Below the pieces are notes generated by a model that saw only the letters and a program-made list of their open reading frames with translations, did not search any database and was not told where the DNA came from. Position numbers and translations under genes: made by a program. A stretch of DNA of 64,000 bases from Clitopilus passeckerianus (lineage: Eukaryota; Basidiomycota; Agaricomycetes; Agaricales; Entolomataceae), in assembly GCA_944990035.1 (NCBI GenBank), contig CALYLX010000127.1:682001-746000 (forward strand). The letters run 5' to 3'. Positions 23,831-35,462 of this stretch are shown here, piece after piece (position 1 is the first letter of the stretch; each line of letters opens with the position of its first letter).

Positions 23831-25033
23831 GCAGCGTCTTTATCCTCATTGCATTACCGTACCTCAATCGAGAACTTGTCGCGGAAACCAAGCGGTGAAT
23901 GAACTAAGTGATCGTAAACTAGAACGTGAGAAGCCATTCATTCGTATTCATAATTACAAGGAAGTTATTAGGGTATATATGATGTAAGATAATTGAGAGA
24001 ACCTCGGAAGAATTGCATGAAGACATTCGAACATTGAGCTTGGATCCCGTTCCGTTTCGCTAACACAGAATTATTTCACGTAGTTCTTAGACCACTTGCA
24101 GGTAACCTTCTCGCAATCACGGATTTTGCGTTTTCGGTTCTTTCGCCACTCAGGATCCCAGTATGTCATCCATTTACACGAGGATACGAGAGGATCATTT
24201 GAAGAGATCAAAGAACCAGGCTCCTCGCAATAAGAGGCGTCGTCGTCGCAAGGAGCGTCCTTGGAGAGAATTTTGCACTGTAATGATTATGAGCTTACAG
24301 TGTACGACATAGGTATTTGAACAACCCCACCATTTTCTATAGAGTACTAGTCTCGGGTAAGATGTTGCAGGGGCAGTTTGTTTGGCGAATCCAGTTGTGT
24401 GGTTTGAAGTAGGATGTCATTTCGTTTTTCCGCCCGCTATTCAAGCAGTTTCAAGAGCAGCGCTACTAGGACCCTTCACACTACAGGCTTTTCTCAGTCT
24501 GACACTTGCCAATATAATAGCCGAGCTAGGCTGTTTTCTAAAGCTGTCGAGTTCTTGTTTGGGAAAACAAGAGGACACGGGCGAGCTCGGTATGCACCTA
24601 TCCTTCTAATGAGGAATTGACATAATAGGGAACGCCTGTCCTCAGACCAATAAATACGTAATTCAAAAATGTTTGGCTTCTTTTGCTTTCTTATTAATCT
24701 CGTATACATTTAGCCCCCTGATTCGGTGTGGTGGCTGATCGAAGTTACGGATATTCATTCAGAGGAGTGGCGCATCACCGGCGCCAGTGGCATCAGCGTC
24801 GCGCTGATTTTGGCTGATTGCTGAAGAATTCTTACAACACCTGTTGTGAAAGGCAGTGTCACAGAATAAATATGATTGCTTGAGCGCTCAGGGTTTTATA
24901 TTGTATTCTCTCTATGATCCTGTACAGGAAAGAGTATACTAGGGACAGCCTCGTCTTCCCACAGCACCTGTGGGTTCGTGCCGCAGTTAAAAGGGCAAAA
25001 GACACTTAGGATTTAGGATTCCTCGTCGCCTCC
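23831..25033. other. Intergenic region with one candidate exon
   Basis: Apart from the cysteine-rich candidate exon at 24071-24277, nothing supported was found between the membrane-protein gene and the kinase-like gene. Confidence 0.45.
24071..24277 (-). CDS. Candidate terminal exon of a small cysteine-rich protein
   Basis: On the minus strand an open stretch follows a good acceptor (ATTACAG at about 24284-24278) and ends with TAA at 24071-24073. It codes 68 residues with six cysteines: CKILSKDAPCDDDASYCEEP, then CKWMTYWDPEWRKNRKRK, then DCEKVTCKWSKNYVK. An even cysteine number with mixed charge is typical of small secreted fungal proteins. No upstream exon with a start codon or signal peptide could be found that splices in the right phase, and the frame has no ATG at its start. 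It may therefore be a relic or a chance frame. Low confidence. Confidence 0.25.
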   Translation of the reverse strand, partial: CKILSKDAPCDDDASYCEEPGSLISSNDPLVSSCKWMTYWDPEWRKNRKRKIRDCEKVTCKWSKNYVK

Positions 25034-25867
25034 ATGCCCCAGCTTGTACAACATTGCACCGTCTACGACTCTGACTCGACGACCCCTGATCACCACGTAG
25101 TGGTGTGGCGCGACGAGAACAGTACCCACCCCGCAAAACTTGAAGGCTCAGAATGCTCCGACCCAAGCGAAGTAGACGTCAACAAACTCGATCCATCCTC
25201 CAATGAGTGCCACTGTGTATGCGCAGAACATTGCCACGGAGCCTGGAACCAGAGTTACACTGAAGCGCCCCATTGCCTTTCCGAGCTCGACTACTTTCTA
25301 AAGAGGCCGTCATTGGGAATGTCGTGACTTCGGAGGTGGAGATTATGGAGGTTCTTTCAAAGAAACCCCATCCCAATATTGTAAGGTACTATGGGTGCCA
25401 GCGTGACGGTGACTACATCACAGGCATCTGGCCGGAGCGGTACCAGTACACTCTTGAAGAATTAATTGATGGCGACCACGAACTTCCAGAAGATCAGTCA
25501 GTTCCGACGTATTTTGATCAATGCCCTGGCGTTGATATTGAAAGATAGAATCACACTGGATACCTCGAGCATGATGGAAGAAATACGCTCAGCGATCGCA
25601 TTCATCCATTCCTTGGGCTTGGTCCATGATGACATCAACCCTTCCAATATCATGGTCGATGAGAACATGCGGCCAACCATCATTGACTTCAATTCTTGCA
25701 AACGTCCCGGAGAGAGGTCGAGAGGAGGTACGCCGGGGTGGTCGCAGTCACCAGAAACCGTTGAGTTCGAGAATGACATGTTCGCCCTGGAGCTCATCAA
25801 GAAATACTTGGATGGAAAGTATACTCCCGATCCGGATGGGCTCTCTACACTGTCGGGTAGCTTGTAG
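25034..25867 (+). pseudogene. Kinase-like (divergent protein kinase fold) gene, reading frame interrupted
   Basis: The C-lobe is clear: IRSAIAFIHSLGLVHDDINP, SNIMVDENMRP and TIIDFNSCKRPG correspond to the catalytic loop (HDD in place of HRD) and DFN in place of DFG. This is the pattern of the fungal kinase-like proteins with a V-H-N/D-D-I-N-P motif. Upstream come EVEIMEVLSKKPHPNIVRYY and an in-frame intron 25497-25547 (GT...TAG). Further upstream the expected N-lobe strand (VTLKRPIAF) is in another frame, and no GT donor lies between it and KEAVIGNVVTSEVE. The N-lobe is thus broken by a frameshift near 25270-25300, unless an unusual intron is used. The C-terminus is also short for the family. 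The altered HRD and DFG motifs make normal catalysis doubtful even if the frame were intact. Confidence 0.55.
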
Positions 25868-26175
25868 CTTCGGATACGATGCCTGGTCGTGCAGGCAGCG
25901 TTCGGCTGCCAAAGTAGCCCCACCGCCACATATGGTTCGAGTAAGACTGTTGATTCATTGTAATGAATAGTAGTTCAGTGATATATCACAGGAGAACAGA
26001 GGCCCGACCCAAGCGAGGCACCAAAGTCCTGAACGATGTGAGTCTTGCCCAATTACTTATGAAATCTTTGTTCAAGCGGGAGAGTCTTATTCATTATCAT
26101 GCCTAAAATTACACATTCCTTGAACGATAAGAACAACATATGCCATACAAGTTTTTTGATATTGGGTATTGGAAA
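25868..26175. other. Short intergenic region
   Basis: Convergent 3' flanks of the kinase-like gene and the DUF6535 gene. Nothing else seen. Confidence 0.5.
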
Positions 26176-29100
26176 TTAACGCAATCCAGCGTTGGGCTTG
26201 TCCAGACTGGATGGTGAGGGCGGCAAGAGCATTGCTGATGTAGGAGGTGGCTCGACCAGTGTATGCTGGGAGTCCACGCAGGTGATGCCAGGGGGAGAAT
26301 TGCTACCCGAGTGCTGCTGCACCCGAAGTCCCGGACGAAGGCTTGAGACATCCTGACCGAGTGTCACGAGAAACTCGTTTACAGCAGCAAGTTCTTCCGG
26401 GGTCCGGATATCGAGAGGGGCATCTGCCCCTTCTTCTTTGAATGGCAATCCAAGCTCGGGTACGGAGAGATTTAGTTCCTCGTGACGAAGCGGGAATGCA
26501 CGATGGTGTGAAAACGGTCGTGACGGCAAGACGTGCTGCCTGACCATCAATACTGGATCGAAGATACGTGGCGCTGGGGACCCTTTTCTCTCGACGAAGG
26601 GTTGTCCCCGAACCAGCGATGTTGGCGCTGGTGAGCCATCTCGTTTCATAGGTTGGCGCTGCTCCATCAACGTCACCGGATGATTCGTACGATTGTTGCT
26701 CAATGCTTCTGGGCCATCGTCCGACGATGGCGAAACTCCGCCGTTCACATCCTCTGTTGTGGTTCGGTGTCGAATAGATTTGTATATGGCCTTCGCTAGG
26801 TCGATCATTCCTTCGTGTTCTGCCTCTGACTCGCCAGAGTGAGCGTCCCTAATCACTTTCACCAAGGTCCTCCAGGCTGATTCGTGTGGTTGCATATAGA
26901 ATAGACCGAGCAACGCTCCAGGCCAATTTCCGCTGACATTAAGGAGTGTCCAGCGCCTTGCAAGGATCAAGGCGGATAATGCATCAAAAAATTCTGTTGC
27001 AAATATGGCCTTTGTGATGTCCATTTGATGGGCTGAGCGAGGAGATGGTGGCGGATTGAATACTCTTGTCGTGCAGGTTGTGATGAGAGAACATAGAGCC
27101 CTCCAGCTGTCAACTTGTAATCGCCGGTTGTCGAAGTCGCTGAATTTAGCAGCGCGTAAGACAGCAGATACACCATCACTGTCAATGAATGCTTCGAGGA
27201 TGGCAGGGGATGGTTTGGAGAGAAGTGGCATCAGCAAGTGGATTACGCCGTTGGCCACTTCCGGCCGGGTCGACTTGGATAGAATCTCAACAAGGGTCCT
27301 AACCATTTGAGGATGCTGGTCCGCAAGAATATCCGGTAGGGGGTTGAGCAGATGCAGAATATCTGTAAGCATCAAATCGGGCACTTGGTCGACACCGATG
27401 TAGCCGATTCTCATTAGCTCATATAGGCTCCATCTAGCCTTCTCTCTTGAGATGGTCGAGAAGCGGTAATATTGGGAGACCATAGGGGACACAAGTCTTG
27501 TGAATTCCTGGGCGACAATATCCCATAACTCGTCCTGAATGCCGAAGCGTTCAGGGTGGCTAACGATTGTCGAGAGCGCAATGATCATGTCCTCGCAATG
27601 GAAGTCACGTCGGCGACCCTCGCTGCAGTAGATGTCGAGGTTGATGGGACCTGCGGTGTAAATGTACAGCGCGACACCAATGGCGCTTCGGAGGTTGGAA
27701 GTGGGGAGACCTTCAATGTGGCGAAGTAGGCGTAGAAGGACAGGGACGGCACGAAGGGTTGTCTTCTCGATGATAGCAGCTGGCATCTCCCAGTTTACCG
27801 ATCCTTCAATCATGCTATCGAGAAGCCAGGTCAACGTTGATGGGCTGAGATGTAGCTCCCCGGAGGCATACTTTGACAAATATGCCAAAAGCTCCCATTG
27901 GGCGAGGTGCGAGTCAACAGAAGACACCGCTACTACACATGATGCTATTGCAGCACCGTCTGGGTGGCTTCTGAGATCTTGAAGCTTGTAAAGGGGCTCA
28001 AGAAGGTCCAGTGGCCACTGCTCAAGAGTCCCTCTTGTGAGGTTCATCCATGCCTTGCAGTATAACCAGGCTCCATCGGGGTCATTTAGGTGCCATTTTA
28101 AATCAATGGTGGTATCTTTTTCGAAACAGCTTTGGAAAGCTAGCTCCACCAGTTTAACGGCGCCGGCGCTGCGGAGGACATGAATTGCTCCAAAATCCCT
28201 TGGAAGACCCGCAATAGCACGCAACGCTATCGAAACGACCTCTTTGTCCGTTGAGTGGTTGAACAGCCACACAACGGCGTAGGCGTCGAGTTCATCCTCC
28301 GATATCAAAGCCAACCTGAGAGTCGAGGAGAAGTAAGCGACGTCGTAATGAGGTAGTAAATATAAACAAGACATACCGCCTTGGTTGCTTGGGAGACATC
28401 GGGGAAGTATTAGATACCAGGACACCTTGATGAAAAGCAGACAACCATCTCTTGAGGGGTTCGTATATTGGATGCTGATAGGGGCAGTTGGGATAGAAGA
28501 ATGGTAGCCAGATTGAGATGAAGTAGAATGCATAGGCGAAGCCCACGATAATGAATGTTGCCACCGAGATCCTGTAATCTACCGACCACAGCAGGATCAC
28601 TGTCCCAGCGAAAAACAGTAGTAGGGCAAGGTGGAGGAGTAAAGGCATGGAATTGATGATTCCGAGAACATGCCACGAGAGCAGATGCATGTACTTCCGC
28701 TGTCGTTCTCGGGTCATCTGGCGGGGAGAACTCGACGACCTGGAGGCGTAAGCCTGTAGCCATTGCTTCGAAAGCATCGATATCAAAGCAGTCGAAAGGC
28801 TGCACGCCAAAGCTGCAAACCAGAGGCCATTGACCCAGTGTGTTTGACGTCCGGATACGGGAGAATTGTCGGTAGGAAGCGAGGGATGTTTATCTGTTTG
28901 TGCTGCAACGAGCTCAGCAAGTAGTTGATTGGTCGCCTGGTTTGGATCCGGTAGTAGAAGCTGGAAAGATTGGATAATAAATGTTGTCAACACGGCCGAG
29001 AATAAACCAGTCTGATAATGCAGAAACGTCAGGCAAGCCATGGTATGTGCATAGATCAACGTACGAAAACCAGTAATACATCAATCCCTCTGTTACATCC

Positions 29101-29595
29101 CTCAATAAGGAGGTTGTCGTATTTGGCAGCTTCGTCGACGTAAACCCTCCAAACTCGAGCAAAATCAGAGATCTCTTCTCCTGGTTCGTCTCTGGGATAT
29201 ACATTGTCCAGAGTTTGCAGATTGTATGATGGGGCTGCAACTTTAGGTCAGCAACATCAGGTTAGTGACGGTATCCCGAGTTCAGCTTGAGGAACATACC
29301 AAGCAGGGGAGATTTCAAAACATCCGTCGTTTGGGATGATGGGGACTCTTCGATTCTTGAGAGGAGGCTATTGGGAGGAAGCAGTGGATCAGGTTAAAGC
29401 ACTGGGCTTTCGTGAGAATTCTGCATACTGCTGAGGATCCTTGGCAATGGGACGGTCGCGCCTCGCCCGTGAACGATAACTCAGAAGGGAAAGCCCATCT
29501 AGGCTCTCAAGATAGTCGTTCGCGACTGGTTGAATGGGACTAGGAGTCCGACTTGGTCGAGGACTGTGATACCAGGGAATGCCTTTGGGTTCCAT
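26176..29595 (-). CDS. DUF6535-type membrane protein with long helical C-terminal region
   Basis: Multi-exon gene of about 1050 residues, start MEPKGIPWYHSPRPSRTPSP at 29595. Exon 1 is joined by a GTATGC...AATAG intron to LLSRIEESPSSQTTDVLK. The DUF6535 part includes FLHYQTGLFSAVLTTFIIQS, then HWVNGLWFAALACSLSTALI, SMLSKQWLQAYA, RQRKYMHLLSWHVLGIINSM and two further membrane segments (LLLHLALLLFFAGTVILLWS; VATFIIVGFAYAFYFISIWL). This domain is widespread in Agaricomycetes and usually has four membrane spans. The remaining ~650 residues look like irregular helical (armadillo/HEAT-like) repeats, for example LLNPLPDILADQHPQMVRTL, and end in a disordered Pro/Ser tail. The biochemical role of DUF6535 proteins is not established. 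Such genes are expanded and variable between strains. Confidence 0.75.
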
Positions 29596-30685
29596 GGCAT
29601 CTGTGTCTAGTGGGGGACGAGGTGGAAGGGTGAGCCCAAAAGGACGTGTTCAAATCCATGAGAGTGCTGCTGCACAGCCCGGGGAACCCAAGGCAGTATT
29701 CAGACGCTGGCGCTATAGTACGACCAGTTCTATCCACGCGGGTTAGTGTGATAATTCCATTCAGAGTTCACTGCTGTGCAAATGTCATTCTCATCAGTAC
29801 GCTTCACACTTCGATGAACAGCTGACTTGCGGAATAGTGTAGACCTCTAAGCCATATCTGGAGCTGTAGCACTCTTCGGAGACCTGGATAATAGGGCCTG
29901 CAGAGATTGTTCTGTATTCTTGATCAAGTTCTTGACGTGACACGGAACGCCTTCAAAGCGAAATCATAACATCAGGAGAAAGACTTTCAACGGTATGGAA
30001 TGCGGTAACCTATGCTTTTCCCCTCCGCTCGATGACCAGCAGTCGATTCGTTGCAGCCTTCGCGTTCCTCCATAGGTACTCGCCCTTAAACTATTGCAAA
30101 CGGATTGCTCCAGTTTTCGCCAACCCAGAAGAACATGTCTCGGTTGTCCGGTCCACCCTGAGGCATTCGCTCATCATAAAGCCTGTCGTTGTGCTTATAT
30201 CGAGAGTCTTCTGTATTCTGGGGGAGCAAAGACCTCGTTTGCGACTCGTCGCTCTTCGGAACTTTGTGTTGCAGTTGCCTCAGGTCACGCGCTTCGTCCT
30301 TCCAATCACCTGACCAAGACACGCTCACGCGTAAACCCTAAAACCTTGGTAGTTGCAGTGATGCACGAAGTATGAACTCTGGTACCCATTGTAGGCAGTT
30401 GTACCTGGATGTGGTTGAGGTACATGAGGTTAGTGTTTAATAATGTTCATTGCCAAAAAAACCCCCAAAAAACAAACGCTGCATCCTGATCGAGGCATTG
30501 CTTCTGACCGCCTTCCGGGGATTACGTTTCCTCCGGCCTTCGTCGGATAGGCTCACCGTGCTCAGTCACTACTTGCGAAGCCTCTAACAAGAAATCAAGA
30601 CGAGGCGAATAGAACACTGAAACTGTGACTGATAAAAGCCACCGTGGCACGCTCTTGATTCTATTCGAATTTCAACCCCTATGAA
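29596..30685. other. Intergenic region with one weak minus-strand frame
   Basis: A minus-strand frame from a possible acceptor near 30345 to a stop near 30086 codes about 85 residues with protein-like composition (DERMPQGGPDNRDMFFWVGE). No start codon or upstream exon was found, so it is noted as a possible relic only. A tract AAAAAAACCCCCAAAAAA occurs near 30458. Confidence 0.35.
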
Positions 30686-31383
30686 ATGCGCCTCGCAATC
30701 ATTGTTGCCGCTACTGTGTCCAGTGGTATTGACTACAAAGCCCATATGCCTCTGTCGCTCTCTTTAGAGACACGCTATTTTGACTGGGTGACAAACCTGT
30801 CCAGAGAGGCATCGGAATCCCGTCACGGTTGTTCTGGGTCGAAAGATTTGGGAGACCTTCTCAGAGCCTCTAGCTGGAAACTCGAATCTCGTTCTTACGA
30901 CAGGCCGAAACTATGACTTGTAAGTGCTAACAACATTGCTAACAACATTCGAAACCTGTATTTGACTGTTTCCTCAACCCGTGGTGATAGGGGTATTATC
31001 GTGAAAAGCGCGCCAGCATATCTGTTCTATCACCTCACTTCTGCGCTCGGTCACCTTGAGGCCAATTCTGAAGACAAGCTCCTTCATCGAGCATTCATCT
31101 TTGGTGACGCCAGGCCCTTCTCTGACAGTGTCAAGCCAACTCTCGACCGGGTCGGAACTGTCGTCGACCGAGTTCTCCTCACTCGCGTCTGCCACCCGAT
31201 TACGAATGCGATGTTTTGCTGCCAAAGCTACGACCAAAAGACGGATGGAAACGCGCGCCACATTTGGAGCTGCAAGCGTGGTTGGGATTCAAGGTGCCGG
31301 AAGGGATACAGAGTAAAAGTTGGGAGATAGGTAACTCGACCGTGGCCCATACAAGATTTAGATGGCATTACGAGCTAGTGTAA
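30686..31383 (+). pseudogene. Dihydrofolate reductase pseudogene
   Basis: Three frames together spell a DHFR in order. Frame 1 (from ATG 30686): MRLAIIVAATVSSGIDYKAH, MPLSLSLETRYFDWVTNLS. Frame 2: RNPVTVVLGRKIWETFSEPL, AGNSNLVLTTGRNYDL, then across a possible intron (about 30919-30990) GIIVKSAPAYLFYHLTSALG, HRAFIFGDARPFSDSV and VDRVLLTRV. Frame 3: PDYECDVLLPKLRPKDGW, LELQAWLGFKVPEGIQ and the last strand TRFRWHYELV before TAA at 31381. The frame changes are near 30815 (one extra base) and 31195 (one missing base). Key residues are also altered: the usual PW before the helix reads PL, and the GG of the nucleotide loop reads GD. DHFR makes tetrahydrofolate for thymidylate and purine synthesis, so a working copy must lie elsewhere. 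Confidence 0.75.
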
Positions 31384-31819
31384 GTGGTAACGAAGAACGA
31401 AGAACAGATTTATTTTTGACAGTGCGGAGATTTACTTTGTTGACAGCGATAATACGTGCTATAAACCATGTCTCTGGCCTTATTTGCGACGATATAATCT
31501 TCTGTTGACATCTCTCCGATACACTCGTTCCCGTCGGGATCGCAGGAGTTGGACTTTTAGTACTCAAACAAGTCGCAATTGGTAGGTCTTTTCCCTTGTC
31601 CAGGCAAACGTTTGTTATCTCAACGCGCATATCAGTTTCTGATTGAGATGGGAGACGTATTATTTGGAGTCATGAGTAGGTAAAATAGATGTGCAGTGGG
31701 TGTTTATTCTAGTACGATGGCTGTCAAGGACGGAGTGTAGGGAAAGCGGCCGAGCACCCTATAACAAGAGGTCTTTTCTCGTATTATCTAAGCTCGCATT
31801 CCTTGGCCTCCCAGCATCT
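31384..31819. other. Intergenic region
   Basis: Between the DHFR relic and the small minus-strand gene. Nothing recognised. Confidence 0.5.
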
Positions 31820-32074
31820 CTAAGCATATCCGTAATCGCGTTTAGGTCCTAAGGGCCTTCCCTTCGCCCTCGCAACTTCTTCCAGCTCCCGCCAGACATC
31901 TTCCCATATCGCACAGAGCTCGTCGAATCCTTCCTTCAATTCATCCTCGGTGCACGGGAGGTCATGAGCTATTGCGAGCATTTGTATTTCTGAAAGCAGC
32001 CGCTTCCTTTGAAGTGATGTGATTGCATATATGCGGGAGGGTGAAATCGGCGGGGCGGCCGCTTCTGTGCTCAT
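31820..32074 (-). CDS. Small acidic helical protein, unknown
   Basis: Single-exon frame of 84 residues starting MSTEAAAPPISPSRIYAITS at 32074. An upstream in-frame extension exists, but its sequence looks like leader. The protein is mostly charged helix: LQRKRLLSEIQMLAIAHDLP, CTEDELKEGFDELCAIWEDV, WRELEEVARAKGRPLGPKRD, ending YGYA. No known domain was recognised. The balanced composition, the absence of low complexity and the clean start and stop suggest a real gene. It could also be the last exon of a longer gene. Confidence 0.5.
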   Translation of the reverse strand: MSTEAAAPPISPSRIYAITSLQRKRLLSEIQMLAIAHDLPCTEDELKEGFDELCAIWEDVWRELEEVARAKGRPLGPKRDYGYA

Positions 32075-32591
32075 GGTTACGTCGCAGGGTTTGAGCTTCT
32101 GGGCGAGTTTAGAATACGAAGTTATCAAAAGGAAGTAACGAGGTGCCAATTCGAAAGAGAAAAGACTCGAATGTGGCAATTACTCTGTATTGGGTGAGCT
32201 CTTGGCAGTGTTCAGAGAGTCGGCGGTGGTTGACGACGAGGCGAGGTGTGACAACTCCCCCTCCTCCAGCTTGCCCATGAGTCCCCAAGCCTTTTCATTG
32301 GGTCAGCCACCTTTCCTCAAATTGTCCAGGAAAAGGTACTTCTCGATCATTGTCGTCAACGGTGAACTTGAAGGGTGCTTGCTCGATGCTCATCGTGGAT
32401 CGATGATGGGTTGTCCGCCTTGAACAAGTTGAAGCTTAAAGTTCAATCTAATCTAATCTACCCCGAGTTCCTCCGCAAGGGTCGCGTCCAGTCGCGTCCA
32501 GAGTCTGCCAATTGCCAGCTGGTCGCGTCGCCCAATTTGGAAAACATTTTTCCTTACAGGTCAGCATCTCTCCCCGCAACTCCGGGCGAAG
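32075..32591. other. Intergenic region
   Basis: Divergent promoter region between the small minus-strand gene and the F-box gene. A short tandem duplication (GTCGCGTCCA twice) occurs near 32482. No gene seen. Confidence 0.5.
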
Positions 32592-34374
32592 ATGCATGCG
32601 TGTCTTAAGATCCCAGAAATTGTTTCTCTCATCCTTGAAAGCCTTCTACATGACGGCTATCACCGGCTTCAAAATCGACAGTTTATTAGGAACGTAGCCT
32701 TAACTTGTCGAGCTCTTTCTGGTACACTTTCCCCAACAATCGGTCTTCGTCTGACTTGCTGATCGACTTCTTCCTCTAGAACCTGCGCTGGATGTTATAT
32801 GGCAGACTCTACCCAGTCTAGCACCATTTTCTCGCCTCATACCTCCTAAACTATGGGAGGTTTCTGAAGAGCGGGAATTTCCCTGGCTGTATACCGCGAG
32901 GGATCCATGGAACCCACCAGAAGAGGAAGAGGAATGGATTATGGACGTTTATGTACGCGTGGGTCAATGCACGAAAGTGATAGCAAGCCTAACTGCCCTT
33001 CAGGAATTTGTTGAGAGACCCGCCCGGGAAGACTGGAATAGGGTTCTCTACTATAACCGCCGCATTCGTTTCCTCAGAATCAGTTCGGACATTGGCGTAC
33101 TCAAACCTGAAGCCTTTCAGATCCTAACGAATCAATGTCCAGGTGGACTACTCCCAAAGATTCGCCACATCTCCATCGAGCTCGGAGTACCATACGTCGC
33201 CGCGGCCATTCCGCTTTGCAACCCACACTTTCTCCAACATATCACTGAGGTGGTCACCTGGGACGATTATTTTCCCGCTGACCCGGATCCTGCGTTTAAA
33301 GCCGTTGCGAAATATTGCCCTCAAGTAGAGTGCCTCGATATCCGTGCACCGCAGGATATCTCGCTCTGGACTTCAGCTATAAATTGGAAGCCCCTTTCCG
33401 TCATAATACAAACCATGAACCGACTTAAAGATGTCAAATTACATTCCGAAGCAAGCAAAGCCCTTCTCCCATCTCGTTGTCAAGGCCTCAGTTCGCCTGC
33501 CCTGGAACACCTCAGCCGTCTCGAGAACCTCACCAACCTGTTAATCGACTGCACACAGATGTCCGACCGTTTTCTTGAAGCTTATTTCTCGCAACGGAAT
33601 GGCGGATTTTCTAACCTATCAGAGTTGCACTTGGAGGGTTCGACTTATGCCATGACTACGATGATTTTACGCGCAATGCTGCTCAAATGCCCGTCAGGGC
33701 CCAGTTTCCGAAAGCTCTATATCCATATCGCCGATGCGGAAGAAGGCTTTTGTCCCGGCTTTGTCAGCTTCATGGCCATATTCTCCGAATTCAGACACGT
33801 ATTGAAGCCACTCAGGAAGTTAACCCTCTCGATTTCGACTCGCTCATACGACGACCCTACCCTCAATCTCTGCGAATCCGAACGGGAAGCCATCCGAACC
33901 TCGTGGGCGCATTTATGGAGGTTCGAGCAACTAACTCAACTGAACGTCAGGAGCAGCTTATGCGGTGCGCTGGATGATGCATGGCTCGAGACAGCGGCCC
34001 CGTCGTGGCCCGTTATCCGGTCGCTGTGGTTGCAAGGTGCTCTCAGTCCTCCGCAAGCGACTTTGAAGGCGTACGCGTCTTTTGCTCGTTATTGCCCGGA
34101 GCTCACAGGGTTAAGGTTCCCCGCGGTCTGGACGCCATTTGATACCAAGTTCCTTACAGAGGAGTGGTTTAATGAACCAGGGCGCAAGATACCTAAACCG
34201 ACTTTCCGAGAGATGACTTCGCTCTACATCTCAGGAGCAGCAGAGGAACTAGAACGACCTGAAGAGGTTTTTAGGTGCATTAAAGTCCTATTCCCACGTC
34301 TAAAGAAATTAGGCGGTGTTTCTAGAATAGGAGGATGGAAGGAGCTTCTGAGGTTCTTTGAGGAAGAAGCGTAG
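32592..34374 (+). CDS. F-box-type protein with leucine-rich-like repeats
   Basis: Two exons (32592-32721, 32780-34374) code 574 residues. The N-terminus MHACLKIPEIVSLILESLLH fits an F-box (I-P-E-I-x-x-x-I-L), followed by NVALTCRALSEPALDVLWQT. This is the common pattern of F-box proteins in Agaricomycetes. The rest contains irregular LRR-like strands such as IRFLRISSDIGVLKPEAF, LENLTNLLIDCTQMSDRFLE and FSNLSELHLEGSTYAMTTMI. F-box proteins bind Skp1 and choose substrates for ubiquitination by SCF ligases. The family is strongly expanded in mushroom genomes, and the target here is unknown. Splice phase and the A-L-x-x-L-W motif across the intron support the model. Confidence 0.78.
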
Positions 34375-34454
34375 AGTTCGGGCAAGCAATCCGAAGTAGA
34401 AAGTATGGCTCGATATAGACATATCTAAACCTTATTACATTTAATAGAATTGCT

Positions 34455-35462
34455 CTATTCTTTCGTCCAAACCTTCTTCTCCCTCTCAACATACGCCCTA
34501 ACCGTCCTAGGCCCAACTACCTTGTCCACGACGCCCTCGGGTCCCTTCCCGGTCAAATACTCATCCTCCTGTCCCTTGGCACCACGAAGTTCGATGACCT
34601 CCAGTAGTTTCTGATACTGTTTGGGAATATTAGCAGCGTCCCAGGCCGGATGGGCGTCGCCTTCAGAAAGGTGAATGTGGGTGATCTTGCGGCCCAATAC
34701 ATCCGACATGATTGACGCAACCTGAAGGTCGAAGAGGCGTTAGAATATGCACTGATGGCGGGGTGTAGGGGACATACATCATCGTAGGTAATAGACTCAG
34801 GTCCCAGGATCCTAGGTGCACGTCCGCGAGTCCAAGCCTTGTCCCCAGTCTCGTGAGCGAAGAGTCCGTCGTAGGCGGCTTGTGCGATGTCTTCAGCGGA
34901 TACGAAAGGGATGAGGCCGTCCCCACAGGCGGTGTAGATCTTGTCGTCGGAGAGGATGGTGGAAGCATAGGTTTGGCTTAGATTTTCTGTACGTCGGCCA
35001 AGTCAGCGCCATCATTACTGAGTGAGACGAGCAACTCGACATACCAGTAAACCAAGTAGGTCTCAAGGCAGCGTACCAGATGGCTTCAATTCCATCCAAG
35101 TATTCGTGGATCTTTCCAAGCCCAGGATATTCCTCTCCGATATGTACGTCGCTTGCGCTCAGAAACACAATCCTCTTGACTCCCTTCTGGACCGCCAAGT
35201 CGATGAACGGTTTCGCGACACCCAAGGCACCCAGAGAGGGGGGAGCAATCAAGTACATCTTGTCGATGTCTTGGGCAGCCTTGAACGGGTTCTCGAAGGT
35301 GTTGGGGTCGAACCAGTCGAACTTGACAGCATTGGAGGCGAAAGCTGGGTTAGGCGAGGAGCCGGAGCGAGAAGTGATGAGGAATGGCTTGGAAGCAGCG
35401 TGGTGGAGCTGAGCGAGGTTGAGCCCAGTCTTGCCGTTGCCGCCAGTGATAAGGGTGGTCAT
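34455..35462 (-). CDS. NmrA-like NAD(P)-dependent reductase (agroclavine dehydrogenase-type family)
   Basis: Three exons, start MTTLITGGNGKTGLNLAQ at 35462, about 290 residues. GGNGKTG is the glycine-rich dinucleotide loop of an atypical short-chain dehydrogenase. It is followed by FLITSRSGSS, VKFDWFDPNTFENPF, MYLIAPPSLGAL, VQKGVKRIVFLSASDV and ALRPTWFTENLSQ. The C-terminal part reads LIPFVSAEDIAQAAYDGLFA and ends VERSEKK-like (actual VEREKKVWTKE). This order matches the NmrA/isoflavone-reductase-like group that contains the ergot-alkaloid enzyme EasG/FgaFS. No alkaloid pathway genes lie nearby, so the substrate is unknown and an ergot role should not be inferred. It is divergently transcribed from the gene at 36084. 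Confidence 0.8.
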
